NCBI RefSeq assembly: GCF_021582875.1
Contig: NZ_CP091138.1
Span: forward strand, 1,426,001-1,490,000
From: Microbacterium sp. KUDC0406
Lineage (GTDB): Bacteria > Actinomycetota > Actinomycetes > Actinomycetales > Microbacteriaceae
Reading direction: 5' to 3'
Length of the DNA: 64,000 bases
In this document: piece by piece, positions 25,986 through 36,076 of the stretch
Numbering within the stretch: the stretch's first letter is position 1
How the letters are laid out: every line of letters starts with the position of its first letter
The notes under the pieces: generated by a model
Databases searched by the model: none
What the model was told of the DNA's origin: nothing
Seen by the model: the letters and a program-made list of their open reading frames with translations, nothing else
Position numbers and translations under genes: made by a program

Positions 25986-27448
25986 CGTGCGTCCTCCTGC
26001 TCATCGACGTCGAGGTCCCACTCCGCCAGCTCGGCACGCGCACGGCGACTGCTGCTGAGCGACTCCCACTCCTTGGCCGCCTGGTCCGCCTCGGCGTACT
26101 TCTGGGCAGCGCGCTCGGCCGCCTTGCGTGCGGCCTTGACCTCACTCGGCGTGCCGCCCGACTTCTTCAACTTCTTGGCCTTGCGCGCCGCGCGCTCGGC
26201 CTCGTCGGCCTTGCGCTCGGCGCGCTCCAGCGCGCGCATCAGTTCGATGCGGCTGGTGCGGCGGGTGGGGCCGGGCACTTCGGGCAGTTCCACGGCGTGG
26301 CCGGACTCGGCGACATCGCTCATCGCGTTCGACGCCGTGACCGCGTTCCTGCGGGAGCGCAGGAACATGCCCACGATGATGATGACGGCGGCGATCGCGT
26401 CGATGACGACGCCCCAGCCGCCGAGCCACACCACCAGCACGGCGGCCACGGCGCCGACGGCACCGGCCGCCGGAAGCGTCAGCAGCCAGCCCAGCGCGAT
26501 GCGTCCCGCCGTCCGCCAGCGCACCGTGGAGCCGCGACGGCCCAGGCCCGAGCCGATCACCGAACCGGAGGCGACCTGAGTGGTCGACAGCGCGAACCCG
26601 AAGGCGCTGGAGGCGAGGATGGTGGCGGCCGTGGAGCTCTCGGCAGAGAAGCCCTGCGCGGGCTTGACCTCGGTGAGGCCCTTGCCGAGCGTGCGGATGA
26701 TGCGCCAGCCGCCGAGGTAGGTGCCCAGCGCGATGGTGAAGGCACAGGCGACGATCACCCAGAACTCCGGGTTGTGGTAGTTCTCGCTGCCCGGATCGCC
26801 GGTCTGCCAGCCGACGGTGATCAGGGCCAGGGTGATCACGCCCATGGTCTTCTGCGCGTCGTTCGTGCCGTGCGCGAGCGCCACCATCGACGAGGTGAAG
26901 ATCTGGCCCCAGCGGAAGCCGGAGCGGCCATCCGGCTTGCCGTCGTAGCGCCGCGTGATGCCGTAGGCGGCCTTGGTGGCGGCGAAGGCGATCAGCCCGG
27001 CCGTGACCGGAGCGATGAGCGCCGGCAGCACGACCTTGGACAGCACCACGCCGAAGTTGATGCCGGCGACGCCGACGCCGACCAGGGTCGCGCCGATCAG
27101 CCCGCCGAAAAGTGCGTGCGACGAGCTGGAGGGCAGCCCGAGCAGCCAGGTGAGCATGTTCCACGTGATCGCGCCGATGAGGCCTGCGAAGATCAGCGCG
27201 GGCAGCAGATCGTGCGAGATGTCCGCCTCGTTGACGATGCCGCCGGAGACGGTCTTCGCCACCTCCGTGGAGAGGAACGCACCGACCAGGTTCAGGCAGG
27301 CGGCGAGCAGCACCGCGGTCTTGGGCTTCAGGGCACCGGTGGCGATCGGCGTCGCCATCGCGTTGGCGGTGTCGTGGAAGCCGTTCGTGAAGTCGAAGAA
27401 CAGTGCCAGCGCGATGACCAGCACGACGATGAGGGCTGCGGTTTCCAC
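25982..27448 (-). CDS. pit: Inorganic phosphate transporter, PiT family
   Basis: A 488-residue membrane transporter. The two PiT signatures are present: FFDFTNGFHDTANAMATPIATG near the N-terminus and GTNDAQKTMGVITLAL in the middle, with about ten membrane spans. A charged, predicted coiled C-terminal ~110 residues is rich in Ala, Lys and Glu (AERKADEAERAARKAKKLKK), longer than in many PiT proteins. It is a proton- or metal-phosphate symporter in the cytoplasmic membrane. GTG at 27448 starts VETAALIVVLVI. It overlaps the small membrane gene downstream by 4 bp. Confidence 0.92.
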   Translation of the reverse strand: METAALIVVLVIALALFFDFTNGFHDTANAMATPIATGALKPKTAVLLAACLNLVGAFLSTEVAKTVSGGIVNEADISHDLLPALIFAGLIGAITWNMLTWLLGLPSSSSHALFGGLIGATLVGVGVAGINFGVVLSKVVLPALIAPVTAGLIAFAATKAAYGITRRYDGKPDGRSGFRWGQIFTSSMVALAHGTNDAQKTMGVITLALITVGWQTGDPGSENYHNPEFWVIVACAFTIALGTYLGGWRIIRTLGKGLTEVKPAQGFSAESSTAATILASSAFGFALSTTQVASGSVIGSGLGRRGSTVRWRTAGRIALGWLLTLPAAGAVGAVAAVLVVWLGGWGVVIDAIAAVIIIVGMFLRSRRNAVTASNAMSDVAESGHAVELPEVPGPTRRTSRIELMRALERAERKADEAERAARKAKKLKKSGGTPSEVKAARKAAERAAQKYAEADQAAKEWESLSSSRRARAELAEWDLDVDEQEDAR

Positions 27449-27600
27449 CGGTCGCTTTCGTTGAAGATGCAGAGACAGTGCCGACGCTGCCGGCGTGACG
27501 AACGAAGAGTTCACCGTGGGTATCAGATCCGTTAATCGGCCCTTCAGAATCCTCCCACCCTGCTCCGCCTCGGTCAACTCGCGCCGGGTAGCGTGGAGGG

Positions 27601-29707
27601 GTGACCGAGCAGACCACCAGCGCACCCGCGGCGGCGCGCCGCCCCGCGCCCCGCATCCACCACGGCGACACCTTCGACGACCCCTACGAGTGGCTCCGCG
27701 CCAAGGACGATCCCGAGGTGATCGCGCATCTCGAGGCGGAGAACGCGCACACCGAGGAGCGCACATCGCACCTCGAGGACCTGCGAGAGCGGCTGTTCCA
27801 GGAGGTCAAGGGCCGGGTGCAGGAGACCGATCTCTCGGTGCCGACGCGGCAGGGCGACTGGTGGTACTACGGTCGCACCGAGGAGGGCGCGCAGTACGGC
27901 ATCCAGTGCCGCACCGTCGGCATCCGGCGACGACTGGACGCCCCCGCAGCTGGTTCCGGGCGAACCGGTGCCCGGCGAGCAGGTGCTGCTGGACGGCAAC
28001 GTCGAGGCCGAGGGACACGAGTTCTTCTCGCTCGGCGCCTTCGACGTCTCGGATGACGGCACGCGGATGCTCTGGTCGGTGGATGTCGCCGGAGACGAGC
28101 TGTACACCGTGCACGCTCGTGACCTGGTGTCCGGCGCAGGCTTCGACGACGTCATCGAGAACACCGGTCAGGCATTCTTCACGCCGGACGGCACCGCGAT
28201 CCTCTACACGACGCGGGACGAGGCCTGGCGCCCGGACACCCTCTGGATGCACAGTCTCGGGACCCCCGCCTCGGAGGACGTGAAGCTGTTCCACGAGCCC
28301 GACGAGCGGTTCTGGCTGGGCGCCGGCATCACGCGCAGCAAGAAGTACCTGGTCGTCGAGATGGGCTCGAAGATCACCAGCGAGGCGCACCTGTTCGACT
28401 TCGCCGATCTCGCAGCAGGCGGACATGTGGTCTGGCCGCGCCGCGACGGCGTGGAGTACGAGATCGACCACGCGGTGATCGACGGCGAGGACGTGCTGTA
28501 CGTGCTGCACAACGACGGCGCCCTCGACTTCGAGCTCGTCGCGGTGCCGGCATCCGACCCGCAGGGCGAGCGTCGCGTGGTGCTGCCGCACACGCCGGGG
28601 CGGCGCATCCTCGAGGTGGACTGCTTCCGCGACTTCGCGACGGTCGAGTATCGCCGCGAGGGCCTCGGCCGCATCGGCCTGCTGTCCTACGCCGACGACG
28701 CCGTCTCGGAGCTCGACTTCGACGAGCCGCTGTACAGCGCGTGGTTCTCCGGCAACCCGGAATGGCACGTCCCGCTGCTGCGGATGGGCTACGTCTCGTT
28801 CATCACGCCGTCGACCGTGCTCGATCTGGATGTCGCCACGGGCGAGCGACTGGTGCGCAAGCAGCAGCCCGTGCTCGGCGGCTACGATCCAGCGGACTAC
28901 GACCAGCGCAGGCTGTGGGCCACCGCGGACGACGGCGCCCAGGTGCCGATCTCGCTCGTGTGGCGGAGATCGTTCGGCGAGCCGGGCGCCGCGCCGCGCC
29001 CGGTGCACCTCTACGGCTACGGCTCCTACGAGTCGTCGATGGATCCCGGCTTCTCCCCGATGCGGCTGTCCATGCTCGACCGCGGCGTGGTGTTCGCGAT
29101 CGCGCACGTGCGCGGCGGCGGCGAGATGGGCCGGCACTGGTACGACGACGGCAAGATGCTGCGCAAGCGCAACACGTTCACCGACTTCGTCGCCTGCGCG
29201 CGGCACCTCGTCGACACCGGTGTGACGACTCCCGAGCGGATGATCGCCGAGGGCGGCAGCGCCGGCGGCCTGCTGATGGGCGCCGTCGCGAATCTCGCGC
29301 CCGAGCTGTTCACCGGCATCCTCGCCGAGGTGCCGTTCGTCGACGCGCTCACGTCGATCCTCGACCCCTCCCTGCCGCTGACGGTGGTCGAGTGGGACGA
29401 GTGGGGCGACCCGCTGCACGATCCGGAGGTGTACGCCTACATGAAGTCGTACACGCCGTACGAGAACCTCCGGACGGATGCCGCCTACCCGCCGATCCTC
29501 GCCATCACCTCGATCAACGACACCAGGGTGCTGTACGTCGAACCGGCCAAGTGGGTCGCCGCGCTGCGCTTCGCCGGCGCGGAGGACGTGCTGCTCAAGT
29601 GCGAGATGGCGGCCGGGCACGGCGGCGTGAGCGGACGCTACAACGCCTGGCGCGAGCGCGCGTTCGCCCTCGCCTGGGCGCTGGACCGGCTCGGTCTCGC
29701 GGACTGA
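27601..29707 (+). pseudogene. S9 family oligopeptidase B-like peptidase, split by a 1-base frameshift
   Basis: About 702 residues when the frame is repaired. The GTG-started first frame holds the N-terminal part (APRIHHGDTFDDPYEWLRAKDD, typical of prolyl oligopeptidase/PtrB). The second frame continues from ASGDDWTPPQ through a beta-propeller to the alpha/beta-hydrolase domain with GGSAGGLL (nucleophile Ser), the Asp near SINDTRVLYVEPA and AGHGG (His). The join is at 27913-27925, where CACCGTCGGCATCC contains one G too many. The Ser-Asp-His triad lies entirely after the break, so the organism probably has an intact peptidase that cuts short peptides after basic residues. Confidence 0.85.
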
Positions 29708-29711
29708 CGCT

Positions 29712-29746
29712 CTTCGACAGCACCTGGGTCGCTGAGCCTGTCGAAG
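29712..29746. repeat. Extragenic repeat (family B) hairpin
   Basis: CTTCGACAG pairs with CTGTCGAAG, and the element CTGGGTCGCTGAGCCTG + TCGAAGGG matches that at 10307-10335. It sits in the 74-bp gap between two convergent genes (the oligopeptidase and pfkA), where it could also help terminate both. Confidence 0.6.
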
Positions 29747-29781
29747 GGTCCTTCGATCCCCACGCCCCGCTCAGGAACCCG

Positions 29782-30810
29782 TCAGCCGAACAGCGCCGCG
29801 GCCTCGTCGTAACGGCTGCGCGGCACGGTGTTCAGCTCACCGAGGGCGTCCTCGAACGGGACACGCACGATCTCAGTGCCCTGCATGGCCACCATCTGCC
29901 CCCAGGCGCCGTCGACGACCGCGTCGGCGGCGTGCAGGCCGAGCCGGGTCGCGAGCACCCGGTCGAACCCGGAGGGCGAGCCGCCGCGCTGGATGTGGCC
30001 GAGGATCGTCGCGCGGGTCTCGATGCCGGTGATCCGCTCGATCTCGGGTGCGAGCCGGTCGCCGATGCCGCCGAGGCGTGGGCGGTTGAACGCGTCGAGC
30101 CCCTTGTCGCTGTAGGCCTCGTCCATGCCCTCCAGCTTGAAGCCCTCCGAGACCACGACGAGCGGTGCGCGACCCCGGTCGTGCGCGCTCGTGACCAGAG
30201 CCGTGATCTCCTCGAGGGTCTGCGGCACCTCGGGGATGAGGATGGCGTGCGCCCCGGCGGCCATGCCCGCGTGCAGGGCGATCCAGCCGACGTGCCGGCC
30301 CATGACCTCGGCGACCATGCAGCGCTGATGCGAGTCACCGGTGGTGCGCAGCCGGTCCATGGCCTCGGTGGCGATGTTGACGGCGGTGTCGAAGCCGAAG
30401 GAGTAGTCGGTGGCGCGCAGGTCGTTGTCGATCGTCTTCGGCACGCCGATGACGTTGATGCCGTCCTTGGCGAGGCGGTCGGCCGCGGCGAGGGTGCCCT
30501 CGCCGCCGATCGCGATGATGCCGTCGATACGGTGCCCGTACAGGGTCTTCGCGATGTTCTCCGCGCCCCCGCGCTCCCCCTCGTACGGGTTCGTGCGGCT
30601 GGTGCCGAGGATGGTGCCGCCCACCTTGGACAGACCCTTGACCTCATGGCGGGTGAGCGGGAAGAAGTCGCCGTCGACCACGCCGCGCCAGCCGTCCCGG
30701 ATGCCGACGAACTCGAGGTCGTACGCGGTGGTGCCCTTGAGCACGATGCCGCGGATGACTGCGTTCAGTCCGGGGCAGTCGCCACCGCTGGTCAGAATGC
30801 CGATCTTCAT
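29782..30810 (-). CDS. pfkA: ATP-dependent 6-phosphofructokinase
   Basis: A 342-residue glycolytic kinase phosphorylating fructose 6-phosphate. GGDCPGLNAVIRG binds nucleotide; GGEGTLAAADRL, PKTIDNDL (catalytic Asp), AEVMGRHVGW and HIQRGGSPSGFDR are all present. The residue after GGE is Gly, as in ATP-type enzymes, while the Lys of PKTIDND is shared with PPi-type ones, a mixed pattern known from actinobacterial group III enzymes; ATP use is more likely. Free-standing gene on the minus strand, convergent with the oligopeptidase gene. Confidence 0.94.
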   Translation of the reverse strand: MKIGILTSGGDCPGLNAVIRGIVLKGTTAYDLEFVGIRDGWRGVVDGDFFPLTRHEVKGLSKVGGTILGTSRTNPYEGERGGAENIAKTLYGHRIDGIIAIGGEGTLAAADRLAKDGINVIGVPKTIDNDLRATDYSFGFDTAVNIATEAMDRLRTTGDSHQRCMVAEVMGRHVGWIALHAGMAAGAHAILIPEVPQTLEEITALVTSAHDRGRAPLVVVSEGFKLEGMDEAYSDKGLDAFNRPRLGGIGDRLAPEIERITGIETRATILGHIQRGGSPSGFDRVLATRLGLHAADAVVDGAWGQMVAMQGTEIVRVPFEDALGELNTVPRSRYDEAAALFG

Positions 30811-30977
30811 GCTGCTGCCTTCGTGCTTCGGGGAAAGGGTAAAGGCGACGCTGCCTGCTTCCGACCCTAGTGGGCGACGGCATCCGATGCCATTCCACCC
30901 GAGCGAAAACCGAGGATCTTGCGGACCTGATCGAGTCGAAACGATGATCTTGCGGTGTTCCGACCACCTCGCACGCA

Positions 30978-31013
30978 AGAGGGCGTCAAGAACGGATGTT
31001 CTTAACGCCCTCT
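30978..31013 (-). terminator. Terminator hairpin downstream of the SNF2 helicase gene
   Basis: A 16-bp stem with one mismatch (AGAGGGCGTCAAGAAC / GTTCTTAACGCCCTCT) and a GGAT loop, 15 nt after the helicase stop. The flanking 218-bp gap to pfkA has no gene and should contain the pfkA promoter. Confidence 0.7.
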
Positions 31014-31028
31014 GCGCGGCTGATGACC

Positions 31029-33176
31029 TCAGGCCGTCAGCAGAGACTCCCGCAGCAGGTGCATGAGCGCACCGAGCTGCACCGACTCCACGCTTCCCGG
31101 CTCGATGTTCTCGCCGTCCAGCGCACGACCGGCCAGTCCCTGCTTCTGATCGATGAGCTCGGCGATCTTGGTGTCGATCGTGTGCGCGGCGATGATGCGC
31201 CATGCGGTGACCGGCTCGTCCTGGCCGATGCGGTGCACGCGGTCGATCGCCTGCGTCTGCTCGGCAGCGGTCCAGCTGAGCTCGGCGAGCACGACGTTCG
31301 ACGCGGCCTGCAGGTTCACACCGACGCCGGCCGCAGTGAGCGAGCACACCGCGATCCCGACCTCGGGGTCGGCGTTGAACGCGTCGATCGCCGCCTGACG
31401 CGCCGGGGTGGTCTGGTCGCCGCGGATGGACACCGCTCTGATGCCGGATGCGGCGAAGTGCGCCTCGGCCTGGTCCATGACATCGATGTGCTTCGCGAAG
31501 AACACGACCTTCTCGACCGAGCGCTGCAGCTGCGCGGCGTAGTCGGCGGCGAGCTGGGCCTTGGCCTGGCCGATGCGGCGCACCATCGTGAAGACGTTGT
31601 CTCCCCCGGTGCCGGCGGCCTTGGACTCCTCGAGCTCGTTGTGCGCGACCAGGCGCACGATGTCCTCGTCGATCTCGCCGGCCTCGGACGGGCCGTGTGC
31701 TGCCGCGCGGGCCTCGACGATGCGACGGTACTTCGCCGCCATGCGCTCGCCCAGCTCGCGCTCCGCCTCGCGGATTCCCCGGCCGAACTCGTCATCCAGC
31801 TGCACGGGCAGATCCGCGATGAGCTTGTCGGGCAGGTCGGCTGCGACGTCCTTCTTCTTGCGTCGCACGATGCCCATCGAGATGACGGCCTCGCGCGCCT
31901 CGGCATAGAACGACTTGTCTGCGGGGGTCAGGCCGGTGGCGTCCAGCTTGTCCATCAGCGCCGGCTCCGGCTTCTCGCCGTTGGTCCAGCCCAGGAAGCG
32001 CCAGATCGCGTCGAAGTCCTCGACGTCGTTGATCAGCGGTGTTCCGGTGAGGGCGAGCATGAGCGGGTTGGCCTCGCGCTCGCGGATGCGGCTCGCCAGC
32101 GCCAGCACGTTCTGCGAGCGCTGCGAGGAGAGGTTCTTGATGAAGTGCGCCTCGTCGACGACCATGCCCTTCAGCCCGATCGAGCTCAGCCACGACAGGT
32201 GCCGGTCGAGGATCTCGTAGTTCACGATGAACACGTCGGCGAACGCGTCGATGTCGGCGCCGTCGCCCTGGATCACCGTGGCTCGGCGCTGCGGGGTCCA
32301 CAGCTCCACCTCGCGCGCCCAGTTCATCTTCACGACGTTGGGCACGACGACCAGCAGCGGGTAGGACTCGGCGACGGATGCCGCCAGCACCGACTGCGCG
32401 GTCTTGCCGAGCCCGGGCTCGTCGGCCAGCAGGAAGCTGCGGTGCCCGGCGCGCACCGACTCGATGAAGCGCGACTGGTGCACCATGACCTCGCGGCCCT
32501 TGGGCGAGATGTGGTCGTACTCGGGCACCGGAGGCAGCTCCATCGTGGCCGTTCCCCCGCCTGCGCCGGACTCGAACGCCTTGTACAGCGGGCCCATCAG
32601 CTCCCAGCCGTCCAGCCGACGGCGGGGCGTCGAGGCCGGACGCGGCGTGAGATCGGGGGCGAGGAAGGGGTTCGCGAGCTGGCGCGACTCCACCGACGGC
32701 GGGGTCACCTGCTTCTCGGCGAGAGCGGCGGGCACGACCACCGTGCTCTTCACCGGCGCGATGTCGGTGATGACGAGCTCCTCCGGGGCGAGCTCTGCGC
32801 CGGACTCGAGCAGCCAGTCGCGCCGCATGCGCTTGGCCACGGGGCTGGTGGCCTGGTCGGCCTCGAGCAGCTGGATCAGCGACGTGTCGCGCGCAGCGGT
32901 CTTGGCGAGGATCGTCGCCACGCCGTCGAGACGCTTGAGCAGTTCAGCACGCGCCGAGTCGGACAGCTCGCCGTCGGCCTTCACCCTGGCGCGCTCCTCG
33001 CGCACCAGGAAGGCGATGACCTGGAACTTCACACGATTGGTGGGCCCGAGCTTTCCGCGCTGGGCCTTCGCCTCGATCTCGCGCACCTTGCGGGCGAGGA
33101 TCGGGATCAGAGGCGCCTCGTCATCGCGACGGGACGTCTTCTTTCGCCGCGGGGCGGCGGTCGCCGTGGTCGGCAT
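31029..33176 (-). CDS. SNF2/RapA-type DEAD-like helicase
   Basis: A 715-residue protein. The C-terminal 500 residues are a complete SNF2 ATPase: Walker A DEPGLGKT at about 280, VDEAHFIKN (DEAH box), ALTGTPLIND, then in lobe 2 VVFFAKHIDVMDQAE, LTAAGVGVNLQAASNVVLAE and AIDRVHRIGQDEPVTAW. The N-terminal ~200 residues are basic and unlike other domains I know. Excellent ribosome site GGAGGAG before ATG at 33176. Similar stand-alone SMARCAL1/HepA-like enzymes remodel nucleic-acid complexes or restart replication; role unproven. Confidence 0.88.
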   Translation of the reverse strand: MPTTATAAPRRKKTSRRDDEAPLIPILARKVREIEAKAQRGKLGPTNRVKFQVIAFLVREERARVKADGELSDSARAELLKRLDGVATILAKTAARDTSLIQLLEADQATSPVAKRMRRDWLLESGAELAPEELVITDIAPVKSTVVVPAALAEKQVTPPSVESRQLANPFLAPDLTPRPASTPRRRLDGWELMGPLYKAFESGAGGGTATMELPPVPEYDHISPKGREVMVHQSRFIESVRAGHRSFLLADEPGLGKTAQSVLAASVAESYPLLVVVPNVVKMNWAREVELWTPQRRATVIQGDGADIDAFADVFIVNYEILDRHLSWLSSIGLKGMVVDEAHFIKNLSSQRSQNVLALASRIREREANPLMLALTGTPLINDVEDFDAIWRFLGWTNGEKPEPALMDKLDATGLTPADKSFYAEAREAVISMGIVRRKKKDVAADLPDKLIADLPVQLDDEFGRGIREAERELGERMAAKYRRIVEARAAAHGPSEAGEIDEDIVRLVAHNELEESKAAGTGGDNVFTMVRRIGQAKAQLAADYAAQLQRSVEKVVFFAKHIDVMDQAEAHFAASGIRAVSIRGDQTTPARQAAIDAFNADPEVGIAVCSLTAAGVGVNLQAASNVVLAELSWTAAEQTQAIDRVHRIGQDEPVTAWRIIAAHTIDTKIAELIDQKQGLAGRALDGENIEPGSVESVQLGALMHLLRESLLTA

Positions 33177-33414
33177 GCTCCTCCTGAGCTGAGATATCCG
33201 TGCCGAGGATGCTCGGCCGTACCTGTCGTCCGCGGGTGGCGTGCTGCCGGAACGGACTTCCTCCGGATGCGTACTCGCATGGCGACTGCGCACTCGGGCC
33301 GATGCCCCGCGACCTCCGGATCGCCGGCGCCGATGCGCAGCAGATGCGCTCGGGCGGGGATCCGCGCAACAGTCTACGCCATTGTGCAGTTCGGACGCGG
33401 CGAGCAGCGGCGTG

Positions 33415-34353
33415 TCAGACGCCGAGAACGCTCTTCGCGGCGGTGACATCGGCGTCGATCTGCGCGATCAGCGCCTCGACGCCCTGGAACGCGACCATGC
33501 CGCGCAGCCTGTCGGCGAACTCCACGGTCACGTGATGCCCGTACAGGTCGAGCCCCGTCTGCCCGAGCACGTGCGCCTCGACCTGACGCCGCGGCACGTC
33601 GTCGAAGGTCGGGTTGGTGCCGACCGAGATCGCGGCGGGATGCCGGTCGTCGCCGTCGACCAGCCAGCCGGCGTAGACGCCGTCGGCCGGCACCAACGCG
33701 TCGACGGTCTCGGAGAGGTTCGCGGTCGGGAACCCGAGCTCGCGTCCGCGCTTGAGACCGTGCACGACCTCGCCGGACACCGACACGGGTCGTCCGAGAA
33801 CCTGCGCCGCAGCGGCGACCTCACCGGCGTCGAGCAGTTCACGCACCCAGGTCGACGACACCCGTCGGTCCGAGCCCGGCAGGAACACATCCTCGACCAC
33901 GTCGACGGTGAAGCCGTGCTGCACACCGAGCTCGCGGAGCAGTTCGGGTGTGCCCGCGCCTCCGCGCCCGAAGCGGAAGTCCGCCCCGACCAGGACGGTG
34001 CGCACGCGCAGGGCGTCGACCAGGATGCCGGTGACGAAGTCCTCCGGAGTGCGCGAGGACAGCTCGCGATCGAAGGTGAGCACGAGGGTCGCATCGATGC
34101 CGGTTCCGTCGAGCAGTTCGAGCTTGCGGTCCAGATCGACCACGCTGTCCGGGCAGATCTCCGGACGCAGCAGCGCGAGCGGATTGCGGTCGAAGGTCAC
34201 CGCGACCGCGCGGGCGTCGATGGCGGCGGCGTCCTCGCGCATCCGGCGGATCACGGCCTGATGGCCGATGTGCACGCCGTCGAACTTGCCGATCGCGACG
34301 ACGGTGGGGCCGAAGTCGGCCGGCACGTCCTCGGCCGCGCGGAAGACGATCAT
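33415..34353 (-). CDS. ribF: Bifunctional riboflavin kinase/FAD synthetase
   Basis: A 312-residue enzyme making FMN and FAD from riboflavin. The N-terminal adenylyltransferase domain has AIGKFDGVHIGHQAVI and DFRFGRGGAGTPE; the C-terminal flavokinase has GRELGFPTANL and SVGTNPTFDD. Its ATG overlaps the stop of the upstream small membrane gene by 4 bp. Conserved position between truB and rpsO in many bacteria; here the distance to rpsO is large. Confidence 0.96.
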   Translation of the reverse strand: MIVFRAAEDVPADFGPTVVAIGKFDGVHIGHQAVIRRMREDAAAIDARAVAVTFDRNPLALLRPEICPDSVVDLDRKLELLDGTGIDATLVLTFDRELSSRTPEDFVTGILVDALRVRTVLVGADFRFGRGGAGTPELLRELGVQHGFTVDVVEDVFLPGSDRRVSSTWVRELLDAGEVAAAAQVLGRPVSVSGEVVHGLKRGRELGFPTANLSETVDALVPADGVYAGWLVDGDDRHPAAISVGTNPTFDDVPRRQVEAHVLGQTGLDLYGHHVTVEFADRLRGMVAFQGVEALIAQIDADVTAAKSVLGV

Positions 34354-34766
34354 GCGGATGCTCCGGGACGGTGCGTGCGCAGCCACCACAGGCCGCATAC
34401 CGGCAGCACGAGCGGGATGAAGAGGTATCCCATTCCGAAGTACGACCACACCGAGTCATGCCCGAACAGTGCGGGGGCCGTGAGGCTGAGCGTGCCGACG
34501 ACGAGCACGCCCACCATCTCGAACGCGATCGCCACCCAGGCGACGGTGTACCAGCCGGGCCTGCCCGCCTTGATCAGGGCGAGCGTCGCGAGGATGTACA
34601 CCACGGCGGCGAGCGCCGACAGCGTGTACGCCAGAGGCGCCTCATCGAAGCGGCGGATGATCTGCACGAGGCTGCGCCCCGTCGCGGCCAGCGCCATCAC
34701 GGCGTAGACGATGACGAGGACGCGGCCGATGCCGGTCATCCGGGCGCGCGAAACGGTGTTGGTCAT
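34350..34766 (-). CDS. Hypothetical four-helix membrane protein
   Basis: A 138-residue protein with four hydrophobic segments (VLVIVYAVMALAATG, LAYTLSALAAVVYILATLALI, WVAIAFEMVGVLVVGTLSL, YLFIPLVLPVCGLWWL) and a basic C-terminus. It is translationally coupled to ribF by a 4-bp overlap. Similar small membrane genes commonly lie between truB and ribF in Microbacteriaceae. A role in riboflavin handling has been inferred for some neighbours but cannot be shown here. Confidence 0.72.
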   Translation of the reverse strand: MTNTVSRARMTGIGRVLVIVYAVMALAATGRSLVQIIRRFDEAPLAYTLSALAAVVYILATLALIKAGRPGWYTVAWVAIAFEMVGVLVVGTLSLTAPALFGHDSVWSYFGMGYLFIPLVLPVCGLWWLRTHRPGASA

Positions 34767-34804
34767 GACGGGTTCCAGTTTCGAGGGGGCCGGCGGGAAG
34801 AGCG

Positions 34805-35173
34805 TCAGGCGACCTGGATCGTCCAGATCGTCTGCATCCGCCACAGCATGATCGCCAGCGACAGGCCGACGACGCCGAGGACGACGGTGCTCCACCGGCT
34901 GCGCTCCAGCAGCGCCCAGGCCACGCCGCCCAGCGGCAGCAGCACGGCGGCGATCAGGTAGACCCAGAACTCGAGCAGATCACCGGTGGGCGGGTTCCCG
35001 GCGAACGGCGCGATGATCGCGATCACCACCTGCACGACGAGCAGCAGCTCGACGAGGGCGAGGCTGCCGACCGTCCAATCGCTGGGCCGGCGGCCGGCGA
35101 AACCGGCGATCAGGCAGAACACGCCCGACGCGCAGGCGACGACGATCTGCACGATCGTGAACCACAGGATCAT
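34805..35173 (-). CDS. Hypothetical membrane protein in the truB-ribF block
   Basis: A 122-residue protein with four predicted membrane spans and almost no soluble part. Its ATG overlaps the stop of truB by 4 bp (TGA/ATG), and the next membrane gene starts 39 bp later, so truB, the two membrane genes and ribF form one transcript. No known domain is recognised. Confidence 0.7.
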   Translation of the reverse strand: MILWFTIVQIVVACASGVFCLIAGFAGRRPSDWTVGSLALVELLLVVQVVIAIIAPFAGNPPTGDLLEFWVYLIAAVLLPLGGVAWALLERSRWSTVVLGVVGLSLAIMLWRMQTIWTIQVA

Positions 35174-36057
35174 CGGGCTGCCTCCTCAGGCATGTTCATG
35201 GCGCTCTTCAGATCCCCGCCTCGAGCCTCGACGATGCCGACGAGCACCTGCTCGGGATCGACGGCGGCCGCCAGAGGCGCCGGCAGACGCACGGCCTGCC
35301 CCGCCAGGCGCTTGCCGTGCCAGAGGTCGCGGGCCTCGTCGGCGCTGACGTCGATCACGGGCAGGACCCGCCCCGCCGCGTCGGCCGGGGTCATCGGGAC
35401 GGCTCCGGCCAGCTCATCGATCGTGACGGCGCCGGAGACGTCGATTCCGCCGACCCTGGTGCGGCGCAGCGCGGTCAGGTGCCCGCCTACACCGAGACCG
35501 GTGCCGAGGTCACGGGCGAGTGCGCGGATATAGGTTCCGGAAGAGCAGTCCACGATCACGTCGAGGTCGATGACGCCGTCCCCCCGGCGCTCCGCCAGCA
35601 CGTCGAAGCGCGACACGGTCACATCGCGAGCCGCGAGCTCGACCTGCTCCCCCGCGCGCACGCGGTCGTAGGCACGCCGCCCGTCCACCTTGATGGCCGA
35701 GACGGCGCTGGGAACCTGGGAGATCTCGCCCCTCAGCGCGGCGATGCCCCCTTCGATCGCGGATGCCGGCACTTCGGCGGCATCCGTCCGCGAGACGAGC
35801 TCGCCCTCGGCGTCATCGGTGCTGGTCGCCTGCCCGAGGCGGATCGTCGCCCGGTAGGTCTTGTCGGCGCCCACGATGTAGGTGAGCAGGCGCGTGGCGC
35901 CCTCGATCCCGATCACCAGAAGCCCGGTGGCCATCGGATCGAGCGTGCCGGCGTGCCCCACCTTGCGGGTGCCGAACGCGCGTCGCACGCGGGCGACGAC
36001 ATCATGACTGGTGAGTCCGCCTGGCTTGTCGACGAGGAGGATTCCGGGCGAGACCAT
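35170..36057 (-). CDS. truB: tRNA pseudouridine(55) synthase
   Basis: A 295-residue TruB making pseudouridine 55 in the T loop of most tRNAs. GHAGTLDPMATGLLVIG carries the catalytic Asp, and the N-terminal ILLVDKPGGLTSHDVV and C-terminal SGTYIRALARDLGTGLG are family motifs. It starts with ATG and is the first gene of the four-gene run with the two membrane genes and ribF. rbfA, normally just upstream, lies 3.8 kb away past mutY, a TetR gene and a glycosyltransferase gene. Confidence 0.96.
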   Translation of the reverse strand: MVSPGILLVDKPGGLTSHDVVARVRRAFGTRKVGHAGTLDPMATGLLVIGIEGATRLLTYIVGADKTYRATIRLGQATSTDDAEGELVSRTDAAEVPASAIEGGIAALRGEISQVPSAVSAIKVDGRRAYDRVRAGEQVELAARDVTVSRFDVLAERRGDGVIDLDVIVDCSSGTYIRALARDLGTGLGVGGHLTALRRTRVGGIDVSGAVTIDELAGAVPMTPADAAGRVLPVIDVSADEARDLWHGKRLAGQAVRLPAPLAAAVDPEQVLVGIVEARGGDLKSAMNMPEEAAR

Positions 36058-36076
36058 CCCTCAAGCCTACGGCGTG